From Terebella lapidaria (Eukaryota > Annelida > Polychaeta > Terebellida > Terebellidae): a stretch of DNA of 64,000 nt. A program made the position numbers and the translations under genes. How positions within the stretch are numbered: position 1 is the first letter of the stretch; every line of letters begins with the position of its first letter. Positions 12,576-22,106 of this stretch are shown in pieces. The notes under the pieces are model-generated. The model saw nothing but the letters and a program-made list of their open reading frames with translations, ran no database searches and was not told the DNA's origin. The stretch is from NCBI GenBank assembly GCA_949152475.1, contig OX424568.1:8717667-8781666 (forward strand), written 5' to 3'.

Positions 12576-13302
12576 TACGGAAGCGTATTGCTATCAAGTG
12601 TGTAAAAGTTTGTATCTCGTATGTACGACTTACTAACTCGTATGTACGACTTATCAAGTCATACGTACAACTTATTAAGTCGTATGTACGACTTATTATG
12701 TCATACGTATGACTTATTAACTCGTATGTACGACTTATTAACTCGTACGTACGACTTATTAACTCGTACGTACAACTTATTAACTCGTACGTACGAGTTA
12801 ATAAGTCGTACATACGAGATATAAGTCATACGTACGAGATACATTTTTTTACACACTTGATAACAATACGTTTCACTACGGAAGCGTATTGTTATCAAGT
12901 GCGAAAAATTTCTTATCTCGTACGTATGAGTTATATCTCATACATACGACTTATTAAGTCGTATGTACGACTTATTAACTCGTATGTACGACTTAATAAC
13001 TCATACGTATGACTTAGTGTCTCATAAGTACGACTTACTAACTCGTACGTATGAGTTAATAAGTCGTACGTACGGGTTAATAAGTCATACGTAGGAGTTA
13101 ATAAGTCATACGTACGAGATACTAAGTCGTACGTATGGGTTAACAAGTCATACATACGAGTTAATAAGTCATACGTACGAGTTAATAAGTCGTACGTACG
13201 AGTTTTAGTCGTACGTACGGGTTATTAAGTCGTATGTATGAGATATAAGTCGTACATACGAGATAATACTTTTTACACTCTTGATAGCAATACGCTTCCG
13301 TA
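12576..13302. mobile_element. TACGGAAGCG-ended element with GTACGTAC dyad array
   Basis: Begins TACGGAAGCGTATTG and ends with its inverse, flanked by GAATAC on both sides (12570-12575 and 13303-13308). The empty site GAATACTAATT is preserved in unit I near 4545. The body is a tandem array of about 21 bp, core TCGTACGTACGA (a perfect palindrome) plus an AT linker such as GTTAATAAG. In the centre a second left terminus starts at 12877, next to a damaged right terminus, so it is a head-to-tail dimer. No transposase is present. Confidence 0.8.
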
Positions 13303-13390
13303 GAATACTAATTCAGACAAGTTAGTTTTGGTGTACTAATGCATACTATGTCTGTGAAATACTGTGTGTACCATGATTCCCTGTACATAG

Positions 13391-13489
13391 GCTACTCCAA
13401 CAAAAGCCCATGGACTTACATTTGGGGATGTGTGTGCTTCACAATGTGATCCTCAAAACGCCTGCCTACGGAGTCCAGACCGGCTGGAG
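13391..13489 (+). pseudogene. PAN/Apple-like exon, copy 3 (frameshifted end)
   Basis: Same acceptor position and DVCASQCDPQNACL as the copy at 4629. One extra base after the third Cys shifts the frame, so the LGFQTGW ending is lost. It lies in the left copy of the 2.9-kb duplication. Confidence 0.5.
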
Positions 13490-15471
13490 GTGATTATGTG
13501 GAATCATCGAACATCATTTACATTACAGGAGACAAACAGGCACATATTTATCAAAGCAATGTCAATTATTGAAGTTATTAGGACATAATTCCATAATGTA
13601 TATGATAATACATCTTCAAATACATTAACTATTGCCATCCATTATCAATTATATCCTCAGTTCTCATCTCAAACTTCTCGAATCAGTGGAATCAGAAGTA
13701 ATATTGTATGGCATTACAATAAACAGAACAGTTCCTGTTTGTTCTACCGCCAAGCCTTGGAGAGGACCATGGTCCATTTGGCTCATTTGACATGACATAT
13801 TGGAAAATCGGCTTGGAGAGATGTTCAAAGGAGAATGCTGGCGATATCCAGGTTCGTGAATAAAGCGATTTTTCGCAACACTGAATACATTACAATTTTC
13901 ATAATGTCATCCGTGTGTTCGTTACATGTAGTTATTCAACCTATTCTTGGAAGTTCCTTACAAGGTCCCACTGTGCATGGGGCTTGTCGCAACAGAGGCT
14001 TGTGGAATTATAACTGAAGACCACCGCAGTCAGTTAGCGATGGATCTATATTTGAAAACATTATCCTTTCTGGGTGCTAGGACGTGTCTTTAATTTCCTA
14101 CCGTTGCCTTCAAAAGAACTGTGACGAACTAAAAATATTGCCCTGTCCATTGGCATTGGTGATTTTCGTTGTTCACGTCTACTGTAACTGACAACTGTAT
14201 TTGATGGCATATGTGTGGGATACTTGATTGCCTGTGTTTGATTGAATAAAAGATCTATTGTTTTTCCCTACGATGTAGAATGTAACTTTACAAGTGTAGA
14301 CTGTGGCTGATTGCTTGTAAGCAAAATAATAACATTTTGCGAGCTCATTCTTGAAAAACTAAGACAAGAACAGGCAGGTCTAAGGTGATACGAGTTTCCC
14401 ATGTAAATTGAAACTCCGATGTGGATTTGATTGTCTCACGTTAAAAGGTTGCTTTGGCAATTTTCCTCGAACATCGATTTGCTGCTTATCTTTGAAAAAC
14501 ACCAGCAGCTATCCGAGAAGCTTTAGTCGTCCAAACCCACGTTGACATGTTTTGCATCACTTTGTGTACAGAGACTTATGTTACCCAATTTGCATCCAGT
14601 CCGTGAAATTCACTCCACAACTAGTTTGGTACACGGCGTCGTCATGGCTTCACCAGGGTTAGGATGCTTTTTGCTGCCCTCCTTCCCCCTTTCCCAATGG
14701 AAATCATTCATGAGAAAGTGCCGTGTTTTTTCACCTTTTCTCCTCAAATTAATACGCACCTGTTTTGTGTCATAGTGATGCTCCATGCTATTCCCCCGGC
14801 GTGGGGATCATAAATAATTATTTCAATCTAGCCCTCTCGAGAACTTGACAAATATAAAACACTTGCCTGTACAACAGAAGCTTTTACACACAAAACCATA
14901 TACACAAAAAAGTCATTCGATGGTCAATTTGGACCAGTTGACATTCATCAGTACCATCAGTATTCAAAACGGGCAAATTGCTGCTTTAGTGGATATTTGG
15001 GATGTCATCATTTCACTTGCTAGTCGGGTAAAATTAATGGTAATTTAACGAGTCACTGATATATGTTGAAGCATCGATATGTGGAGCCCGTATCGAGCAA
15101 CTTTATATCAATATGTGAATAATTGAAATTATAATTTTGAATTCACGAGCATGAGAAATGATATCCTTGGCCGGGGGTTGTTTCTTGAAAAGTTATTCAT
15201 TTCAGGTTTTTTATTGGTTTCAATATGATCGCATGCTTTTAATAAACTGATGATTCATGTCATTTAATGACACAAAATGGAGAAGAATCATGGTGCGTGT
15301 AATAACTTGGATGCTGAATGGACGAGTTTGATTTATTTATTGCTATCTTACTAGTGAACATGGTCACGGCTAGCGATTCATGCCACAAACATTTTCTGAT
15401 CATGCCCATTATGTTTAAATGTAATCACTATATACATTCATATGCATTGTGGATACACAACAGTGGAATAC

Positions 15472-16219
15472 TACGGAAGCGTATTGCTATCAAGTGTGTA
15501 AAAGTTTGTATCTCGTATGTACGACTTACTAACTCGTATGTACGACTTATCAAGTCATACGTACAACTTATTAAGTCGTATGTACGACTTATTATGTCAT
15601 ACGTACGACTTATTAAGTCATACATACGACTTATTAAGTCATACGTACGACTTATTAACTCGTATGTACGACTTATTAACTCGTACGTACGACTTATTAA
15701 CTCGTACGTACGAGTTAATAAGTCGTACATATGAGATATAAGTCATACGTACGAGATACATTTTTTTACACACTTGATAACAATACGTTTCACTACGGAA
15801 GCGTATTGTTATCAAGTGCGAAAAATTTCTTATCTCGTACATATGAGTTATATCTCATACATACGACTTATTAAGTCGTATGTACGACTTATTAACTCGT
15901 ATGTACGACTTAATAACTCATACGTATGACTTAGTGTCTCATAAGTACGACTTACTAACTCGTACGTATGAGTTAATAAGTCGTACGTACGGGTTAATAA
16001 GTCGTACGTAGGAGTTAATAAGTCGTACGTACGAGATACTAAGTCGTACGTACGGGTTAACAAGTCATACGTACGAGTTAATAAGTCATACGTACGAGTT
16101 AATAAGTCGTACGTACGAGTTTTAGTCGTACGTACGGGTTATTAAGTCGTATGTATGAGATATAAGTCGTATATACGAGATAATATTTTTTACACTCTTG
16201 ATAGCAATACGCTTCCGTA
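15472..16219. mobile_element. TACGGAAGCG-ended dyad-array element, duplicated copy
   Basis: Copy of the element at 12576-13302 carried along by the segmental duplication. It has the same GAATAC flanks, TIRs and central dimer junction. It is 748 bp against 727 bp, a difference of about one 21-bp repeat, so the array has changed length since the duplication. Confidence 0.8.
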
Positions 16220-16307
16220 GAATACTAATTCAGACAAGTTAGTTTTGGTGTACTAATGCATACTATGTCTGTGAAATATTGTGTGTACCATGATTCCCTG
16301 TACATAG

Positions 16308-16406
16308 GCTACTCCAACAAAAGCCCATGGACTTACATTTGGGGATGTGTGTGCTTCACAATGTGATCCTCAAAACGCCTGCCTACGGAGTCCAGACCGG
16401 CTGGAG
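16308..16406 (+). pseudogene. PAN/Apple-like exon, copy 4 (frameshifted end)
   Basis: Duplicate of the exon at 13391 with the same extra base. It is the copy nearest upstream of the candidate second PAN exons at 17243 and 17509. Confidence 0.5.
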
Positions 16407-17087
16407 GTGATTATGTGGAATCATCGAACATCATTACAGGAGATAAACAGGCACAAATTTATCAAAGCAATGTCAATTATTGAAGTTATTAGGACATAAT
16501 TCCATAATGTATATGATAATGCATCTTCAAATACATTAACTATTGCCATCCATTATCAATTATATCCTCAGTTCTCATCTCAAACTTCTCGAATCAGTGG
16601 AATCAGAAGTAATATTGTATGGCATTACAATAAACAGAACAGTTCCTGTTTGTTCTACCGCCAAGCCTTGGAGAGGACCATGGTCCATTTGGCTTATTTG
16701 ACATGACATACTGGAAAATCGGCTTGGAGAGATGTTCAAAGGAGAATGCTGGCGATATCCAGGTTCGTGAATAAAGCGATTTTTCGCAACACTGAATACA
16801 TTTCGGCATGGCTCCACAGCAACTGAGCTACGAAGCAAACGAACAAGAAATACGTGATGCCAGACGAATCAGCTAATGTAAAATATCTGTAGCATCAAAT
16901 CATTCGAAATATGACTCATAATAGTTATTTTCCAATGCGGAATTTTTAAAAAAAAAAAAAAGGATTACAATTATTGTTCTTGATATGGAAATAGCATGCG
17001 AATAAAGAATCAACAGATTTCCCCAAGAATTGTGTGTGTTTGAGTTGCTGGGCGTTTGTGTAATGCGGCCACAATATTTAATTTGAA

Positions 17088-17619
17088 CAGTATTTTGTAG
17101 TTCGATATTTTCGGCTTGTTTCATGCGAATGAGAATACTAATAAAGATATACAATGATCGCCATTTCAGAAGCGGACAATGACTGATTCGTACATTAAAT
17201 TGCTGTGTGGTAATCCTGATGATTTTGCATATTATTGCGCAGGTGTGAACTATTCACCAAGGTGATGTATCCCAGCCCCTATCACCAACCCACGTACTAT
17301 GTAATTATTACCCAGTGTCAGAACACGCCCGATGTTCTCTCATTGTCATCTCACAGTATTTTGTAGTTCGATATTTTCGGCTTGTTTCATGCGAATGAGA
17401 ATACTAATAAAGATATACAATGATCGCCATTTCAGAAGCGGACAATGACTGATTCGTACATTAAATTGCTGTGTGGTAATCCTGATGATTTTGCATATTA
17501 TTGCGCAGGTGTGAACTATTCACCAAGGTGATGTATCCCAGCCCCTATCACCAACCCACGTACTATGTAATTATTACCCAGTGTCAGAACACGCCCGATG
17601 TTCTCTCATTGTCATCTCA
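17088..17619 (+). repeat. 266-bp tandem duplication
   Basis: 17088-17353 is repeated at 17354-17619 with no difference I could find. Each half contains an acceptor-like TTATTGCGCAG followed by the open frame CELFTK. The duplication therefore doubles a candidate exon. Confidence 0.9.
17243..17353 (+). pseudogene. PAN/Apple-like second exon, first tandem copy
   Basis: After TTGCGCAG the frame reads CELFTKVMYPSPYHQP, then TYYVIITQC, and runs into the duplicate with an early stop. It is probably superfluous next to the copy at 17509. Confidence 0.35.
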
Positions 17620-17737
17620 AATCTTTTATATTCATTCGTATGTGGTCCTTTTGTCTATTGCACACGACATACAAATAATCCGTCCACATGGTCTAAGTCC
17701 CGCGTTCCACTGGAAAAAAAGCTACAAATTATCGTAG
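17509..17737 (+). CDS. PAN/Apple-like domain, candidate second half (exon)
   Basis: Acceptor TTATTGCGCAG, then a G that completes the split Arg codon left by the exon at 4629 (phase 2). The continuation CELFTKVMYPSPY and YYVIITQC resembles the C-terminal part of PAN domains, where a Cys-containing strand (C-x-LF) is followed by a closing strand with Cys. The frame continues about 45 more residues to a TAA. The phase match and Cys pattern are what I see; the domain assignment is inference. No intact first half lies close upstream. Confidence 0.35.
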
Positions 17738-17739
17738 AA

Positions 17740-18600
17740 AAGATAAGTAAACTTGTAAATAATTTTCAACTTCTGTATGTAATTATTTTATCATGATGAT
17801 GGTAGGTCAGGATCACTTATGTGTAATCTTTACCGGTATTGTGTTTCAAAAAATATTCTCATAAATGCGAAATTTCATGAGATATCCAGGGAGCGAACCA
17901 AATACAGAATAGACAGTCGTTTTGTTATCCACATTATCGTTCTACAATGTACAGAAGTACCTTCAACGACTCATGAATGCAAAGCTACAACTGGGGAAAT
18001 GTAATGTGGATTATCAAGATATGTATTTCTCGATTCCCCATGTAACTGATTTTTGTTGTACTTACGCTTACTGTGACTGTGCGTGTACCGATGCGGACGC
18101 AAGTGTTAAAGAACGGACGTGCTCATTGACCCCATAATCATAACTGTAGTGTGCAGTGACTTGAAGTGGGTTAAAGGAAGTACAGAGAACAATGTGCTGT
18201 CACTAATATGCATATGCACAAGTCATCTTTTTCTTTGTCGATATTCAATTTATTCGTATAGTAGTTACAAAGTAGAGGCTCCCGGGAAAGATGAGGTCTT
18301 ATTTGATGCTGATAAATTCTGTCATATAGTTGGAACATGACAGGATATATATGGGCCCTCGTAGACATGACAGGATGAACTGAACATTGAGTGGTATGGT
18401 CATTTGTGAAAAAGTATGACGGAAAGACATCTTAACATGAAATAATATAACGATATTTATGGTGACTTACCATTATATTTAACGCGGAAAATTATATTTA
18501 ACGTCTTCCTATGATAATTTTCATGGTAAGATTTGTTCACATGATATTTGGTGATGCGTTGGTGAATACATGGTATAACGTGAAATTAACCATTCAGTTG
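17740..18600 (+). other. No supported gene
   Basis: Only short frames without splice context. The AT-rich sequence before 18600 leads into the alpha module. Confidence 0.4.
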
Positions 18601-18604
18601 ACAG

Positions 18605-18811
18605 AACCCACAATCCAATTCGCAACTCGACCCCGATATGTCAGTTATCCTAATTGATGAGTCACTCCGACTCGACACGATAGCCCCCAAGGATGGTAGT
18701 TTTGAAAAGGATGTAACTGTGGCACGAAATGGAGTCAGACTTTATGGTTCTTTAAATCAAGATCAATTTCTGTCTAGCCAGGCGGTGAAATTTCATTCAT
18801 TACAGTGGTGA
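18605..18811 (+). CDS. alpha exon module, longest open copy (unidentified domain)
   Basis: A 69-codon frame from the acceptor-like CAGTTGACAG to TGA. It contains QLDPDMSVILIDESLRLDTI, then APKDGSFEKDVTVARNGV and RLYGSLNQDQFL. It aligns with the copies at 463, 5508 and 8593 and with the inverted copy near 30625, and this one carries a longer C-terminus. The alternation of hydrophobic and polar residues suggests beta strands. I cannot name the family. A donor-like CAGTG|GTGATT overlaps the end, so the exon may splice on instead of stopping. Confidence 0.45.
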   Translation, partial: NPQSNSQLDPDMSVILIDESLRLDTIAPKDGSFEKDVTVARNGVRLYGSLNQDQFLSSQAVKFHSLQW

Positions 18812-19200
18812 TTCTGCGAGATTTTTTTAGTTGTGGATGTTCATCTGTTCCCCGCAAAGTATAATGATTTCGCCAAGAGGCATGTCCCGGAATCCGGCCA
18901 CAAAGTGTCCTTTTCATCACTGCCCCCTTCGCCCCCTCCATACCCCAAAGCTGGATCCACCCATGGTCCATGGTAAATATATTAACCTATAAACATGATA
19001 AAACACCACTTTCTTGAATACTTGTCTTAGTTACATTCTCGTTTGATATTGCAAATATTCTTGGTAAATTTGCCAATGAAATGTGTATATAAAAGAGCCC
19101 TACGTGTCCAGAATGTCACATTGTATTTGTATTCGAGTTTATAATGTGTCTTTTGAATCACTGTATTCGTTGCAGTACCTCCTGGCTTGAACCATAATGG
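18812..19200 (+). repeat. Spacer module following alpha, diverged copy
   Basis: Matches loosely the stretch after the alpha module in units I-III (the TATTGCAAAT...TTGGTAAATT segment near 1060). It shows that a fourth unit began here before LINE and LTR element insertions. Confidence 0.45.
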
Positions 19201-19209
19201 ACATGTGGT

Positions 19210-19649
19210 ATCACCCACTGGTTTGTGAGAGGTGTGGCTCATGCAATATATCAGAATCAGATTCACATTTTCCCCTGGCATCAGGGATCGAAAGAAAGTG
19301 CCCTGACTCATCTGAGAGATGGTTTTCATTCTGGCAGTTAATTGCTAGAAACTGCGACTTTGTATTATGCAATAGGACACCCATATTATCCGCGCAATCA
19401 CTCATCCGGCGAAGTTTATCACAGAGTGACTGTTTGCTGGTGGCTGGCACTCTAGTTTCGTGATCAAGCATCATCAGGCTCATTCAGGGCATCTTTAGTG
19501 GCCGTGAATAACTAGAATAGCTACCTTGTTGACGTCCGGAATGTTGTATGGCTCGTGAAAAAGTGGATCCACAGCCCTTGCATCAAGGTATGAAACCAGT
19601 TTGTGGCGGTTAACGAAGTCACATGCCTTCTTGTAGTCCATAAATTATG
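19210..19649 (-). pseudogene. LINE-like reverse transcriptase remnant, 3' part
   Basis: The minus strand reads MDYKKACDFVNRHKLVSYLD, which resembles the RT motif A region (FIDYKKAFD.V). After frame changes it reads CADNMGVLLHNTKSQFLAIN, which resembles the later RT segment K(T)K.LAIN. It is decayed by stops and shifts. The LTR retrotransposon at 19650-30010 is inserted immediately upstream of the motif, and the other flank (30016-30165) reads on in the same orientation. The LINE clade cannot be told from so little. Confidence 0.5.
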
Positions 19650-20411
19650 TGTGAAGAATATCGTTCACGGCCGATATCAAGCCGACTTATTCCGGGGTCG
19701 TTGTGCTAATAACAAGCCGGCAGTTATATTTCAACTGTTTATTCCAATGGAAAAAGCCGATGTCCAATCACACACAATTGAAGGGCCGAATCACACCTAT
19801 GTCCGGTGATGTTCCCAGTCTATATTTCTATATATATCCTATATTATAGTCCTTCGTATATGTCTCACAGTTTATACTCCAGATCGTACAGTTCACAAAT
19901 ATATTCACTTCTACTAAATCACGGCTATCTTCTCTGCTATATCCAACACGTCTGTTCACCGTGAAAGTCTCTTCTCCACTGCGCAGATTTGCAGGGCCGT
20001 GGGACAGAGTAGATGTATTTTCCCGCCAAGTGTGAGCGGAGTTGTGTCATTCGCTATGTATGTGCTGATATGTGCTGATCTCACCGGGAAAGTGGGTTTC
20101 CCCGGCTCGTGTCAATACTTGTAATGCCTGTATCTGTGCACGTGATGTGTGGAGTATGTGTGTCAAGTTCTATGTTTAGAAGTCAGTGCATGTGAAGGTC
20201 AAGGCCGAGTATACGGGGCCGAGTGTACTGAACAAGTGGGGCCGCAGGTGCGTGGTTTGACCTGTGTGTGTAACCATGACTACATGGAGTTTATGGCTGT
20301 GATCGTATAGTGTGTACTTGTCCTGTATGTAAGTCATGTAGAATGAATGTTTGTTGTGGAAATGTGTAGTGCGCGGGAGGGACGGGAGTAACAGTCGCTA
20401 AAATTACTACA
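19650..20411 (-). repeat. 3' LTR (element orientation)
   Basis: Matches 29249-30010 base for base wherever I compared them, at a constant offset of 9599. Confidence 0.95.
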
Positions 20412-22106
20412 TAACACCCCTTCATTAATCCTACGCCCTCGGGATTACCCTTCCCGGACCCTACCGTCGCCAAAACTATACAATAAAAAGCTAAGAAGTC
20501 CTAAAAGGTCAAACCCCAACACTCACACACACTCGCCGCGCGACAATGTGAAAACACTTCATACAAGAAAAATTCCTAACCGTCAAAATAAACGTCAGCA
20601 GTCAGTCCGTCAATAGTCACTATGATGATACATTTACAAATACATGCACAACAACGAGTATGAGATGATATGATATGATTAAACAAAACTCCTCGACATT
20701 CTCTAGTAGAATGGACAAATTACACGACCCAGGTGATTACAGTGACCAGGATTACTTCTCCCGTGTCACTATAGGGCCGACACGATGCTGGGCCGACAGT
20801 TCAGGGTCGAGCAGATCAGCGTGACCAGGATTTCCAAGTCACTATCCTGTGGGGCCGACACAACAGGGCCGGCAGTTCAAGGCCGAAGTTCGTTGCTACT
20901 CCTGACCACGTTTGCTGGCGGGGGACGGCGGGGCCGCTGTGATGTGAGGCCGACAAGTTCACTGGGTCGATTGTGGAAATAGTTCGGGTTTGTTCAGGGT
21001 CGAATTCTGCCATGTTTTGTGAAGTATGGCCTTATACTTGTTCGGATCCGATCCTCATGCAGCGTGTTGTTGTTCCGGGTGTGTGCCGCGAGGCGGGGCC
21101 GTCGTCAGGGAAACGCGGGTACGATCCTTCTCCGACCTACCAGGCCGGTCCGTTACGACAGCAGGGGGGTCCACACACTGTCCAGTTTTCCGAATGTCCA
21201 ACTGCAGTCCCCTGGATTACACGTTCCAAAACATATCCTAAATGTACTTATCGACTGTTCAAATTACTGGGCTCTTTTTGCCCGACGACTCACTCTTGAA
21301 ATTATTAAGGGGAGTTCATGGAGGTGCTGTGAAAGCTACAGGGTCTACCTGCGCTCGTGCGACCCTTGTGACCTGCACAGTTTATCGTTCCTTTTCTTTC
21401 CAAGTTTAGCGAACAGTAGACTAGCGGGGTCGAATTGCTGTTTTGCAGACGACACACATTGATTAAAGGCTGAGATATTAATATCAATCACTCACAGGGG
21501 CGGACATCGTTCCGTTCATTTTCAGCCAGTTCACAAGACGACGGGGCCGCTAAATTGTAGGGGGTCGAAATTGCAATGAACTGGGTCGGTCACACCGTGG
21601 CGCTTTGAATATTTTTGGGTGATGAATTTGATGACAGGCCGCATCTTGGTATGATAGCTTTTCCGTGACTGGTTCCCGTACCACTGGGCCGTTCCTCCGA
21701 ATACTACATGGAGTGGGTAGAGGCTCTGTCGACGCATACCCCGGAACGAATCACACTATCACCTCTTCGACAACTAAGTGGCCTTACTCACGGTGTGACT
21801 GGTTATTATCCTCTTCGGCTGACACATGGATAGAAACTTTGCATGATATTTTAGTTAGTGCGTAACACACGCGGAACAATGGTACATGCTATACGGGGAC
21901 GAAACCAATTATTCACCAGCATCATAATTATGAAATCATATCAAGTGTATATATATCGAATTTGCCTCACTGACATCTTGTACATATTAAATGCATATAT
22001 TGTTATTGTAATATAATATATTATTATTGTGAATGACATGATATCATAGTCCATTAGACATGCATAATTCATCATCAATGGTATCAATCAGATAACCAGG
22101 CCGGGG
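20412..22106 (-). other. Untranslated 3' region of the LTR element
   Basis: About 1.7 kb between the end of pol and the 3' LTR with no frame I trust. It is full of GGGCCG and GGGTCG words, like the coding part of the element. A purine-rich stretch (GAAGGGGTGT on the minus strand) abuts the 3' LTR and is the likely polypurine tract. Confidence 0.6.

Larger units (their letters stand above)
10990..13891 (+). repeat. 2.9-kb tandem duplication, left copy
   Basis: Nearly identical to 13892-16801 (offset 2902 at the left end, shifting by a few bases to tens of bases across indels). Contains Q and P-like modules, a dyad-array TIR element (12576-13302), a PAN exon copy and part of the R module. The junction at 13891/13892 joins R-module sequence to the start of the block with almost no shared bases. 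Confidence 0.9.
13892..16801 (+). repeat. 2.9-kb tandem duplication, right copy
   Basis: Second copy of 10990-13891. Differences are few: small indels near 15120 and 16435, and changes in the number of dyad repeats. After 16801 it runs on into the natural continuation of the R module (TTCGGCATGGCTCC), which the left copy lacks. Confidence 0.9.

Noticed and set aside
12532-16063. Open frames with repeated SYVRLI / TYELISRTYDL peptides on both strands
   Set aside because: They are translations of the 21-bp dyad array, open in several frames because the period is a multiple of three. No start, splice or composition support.
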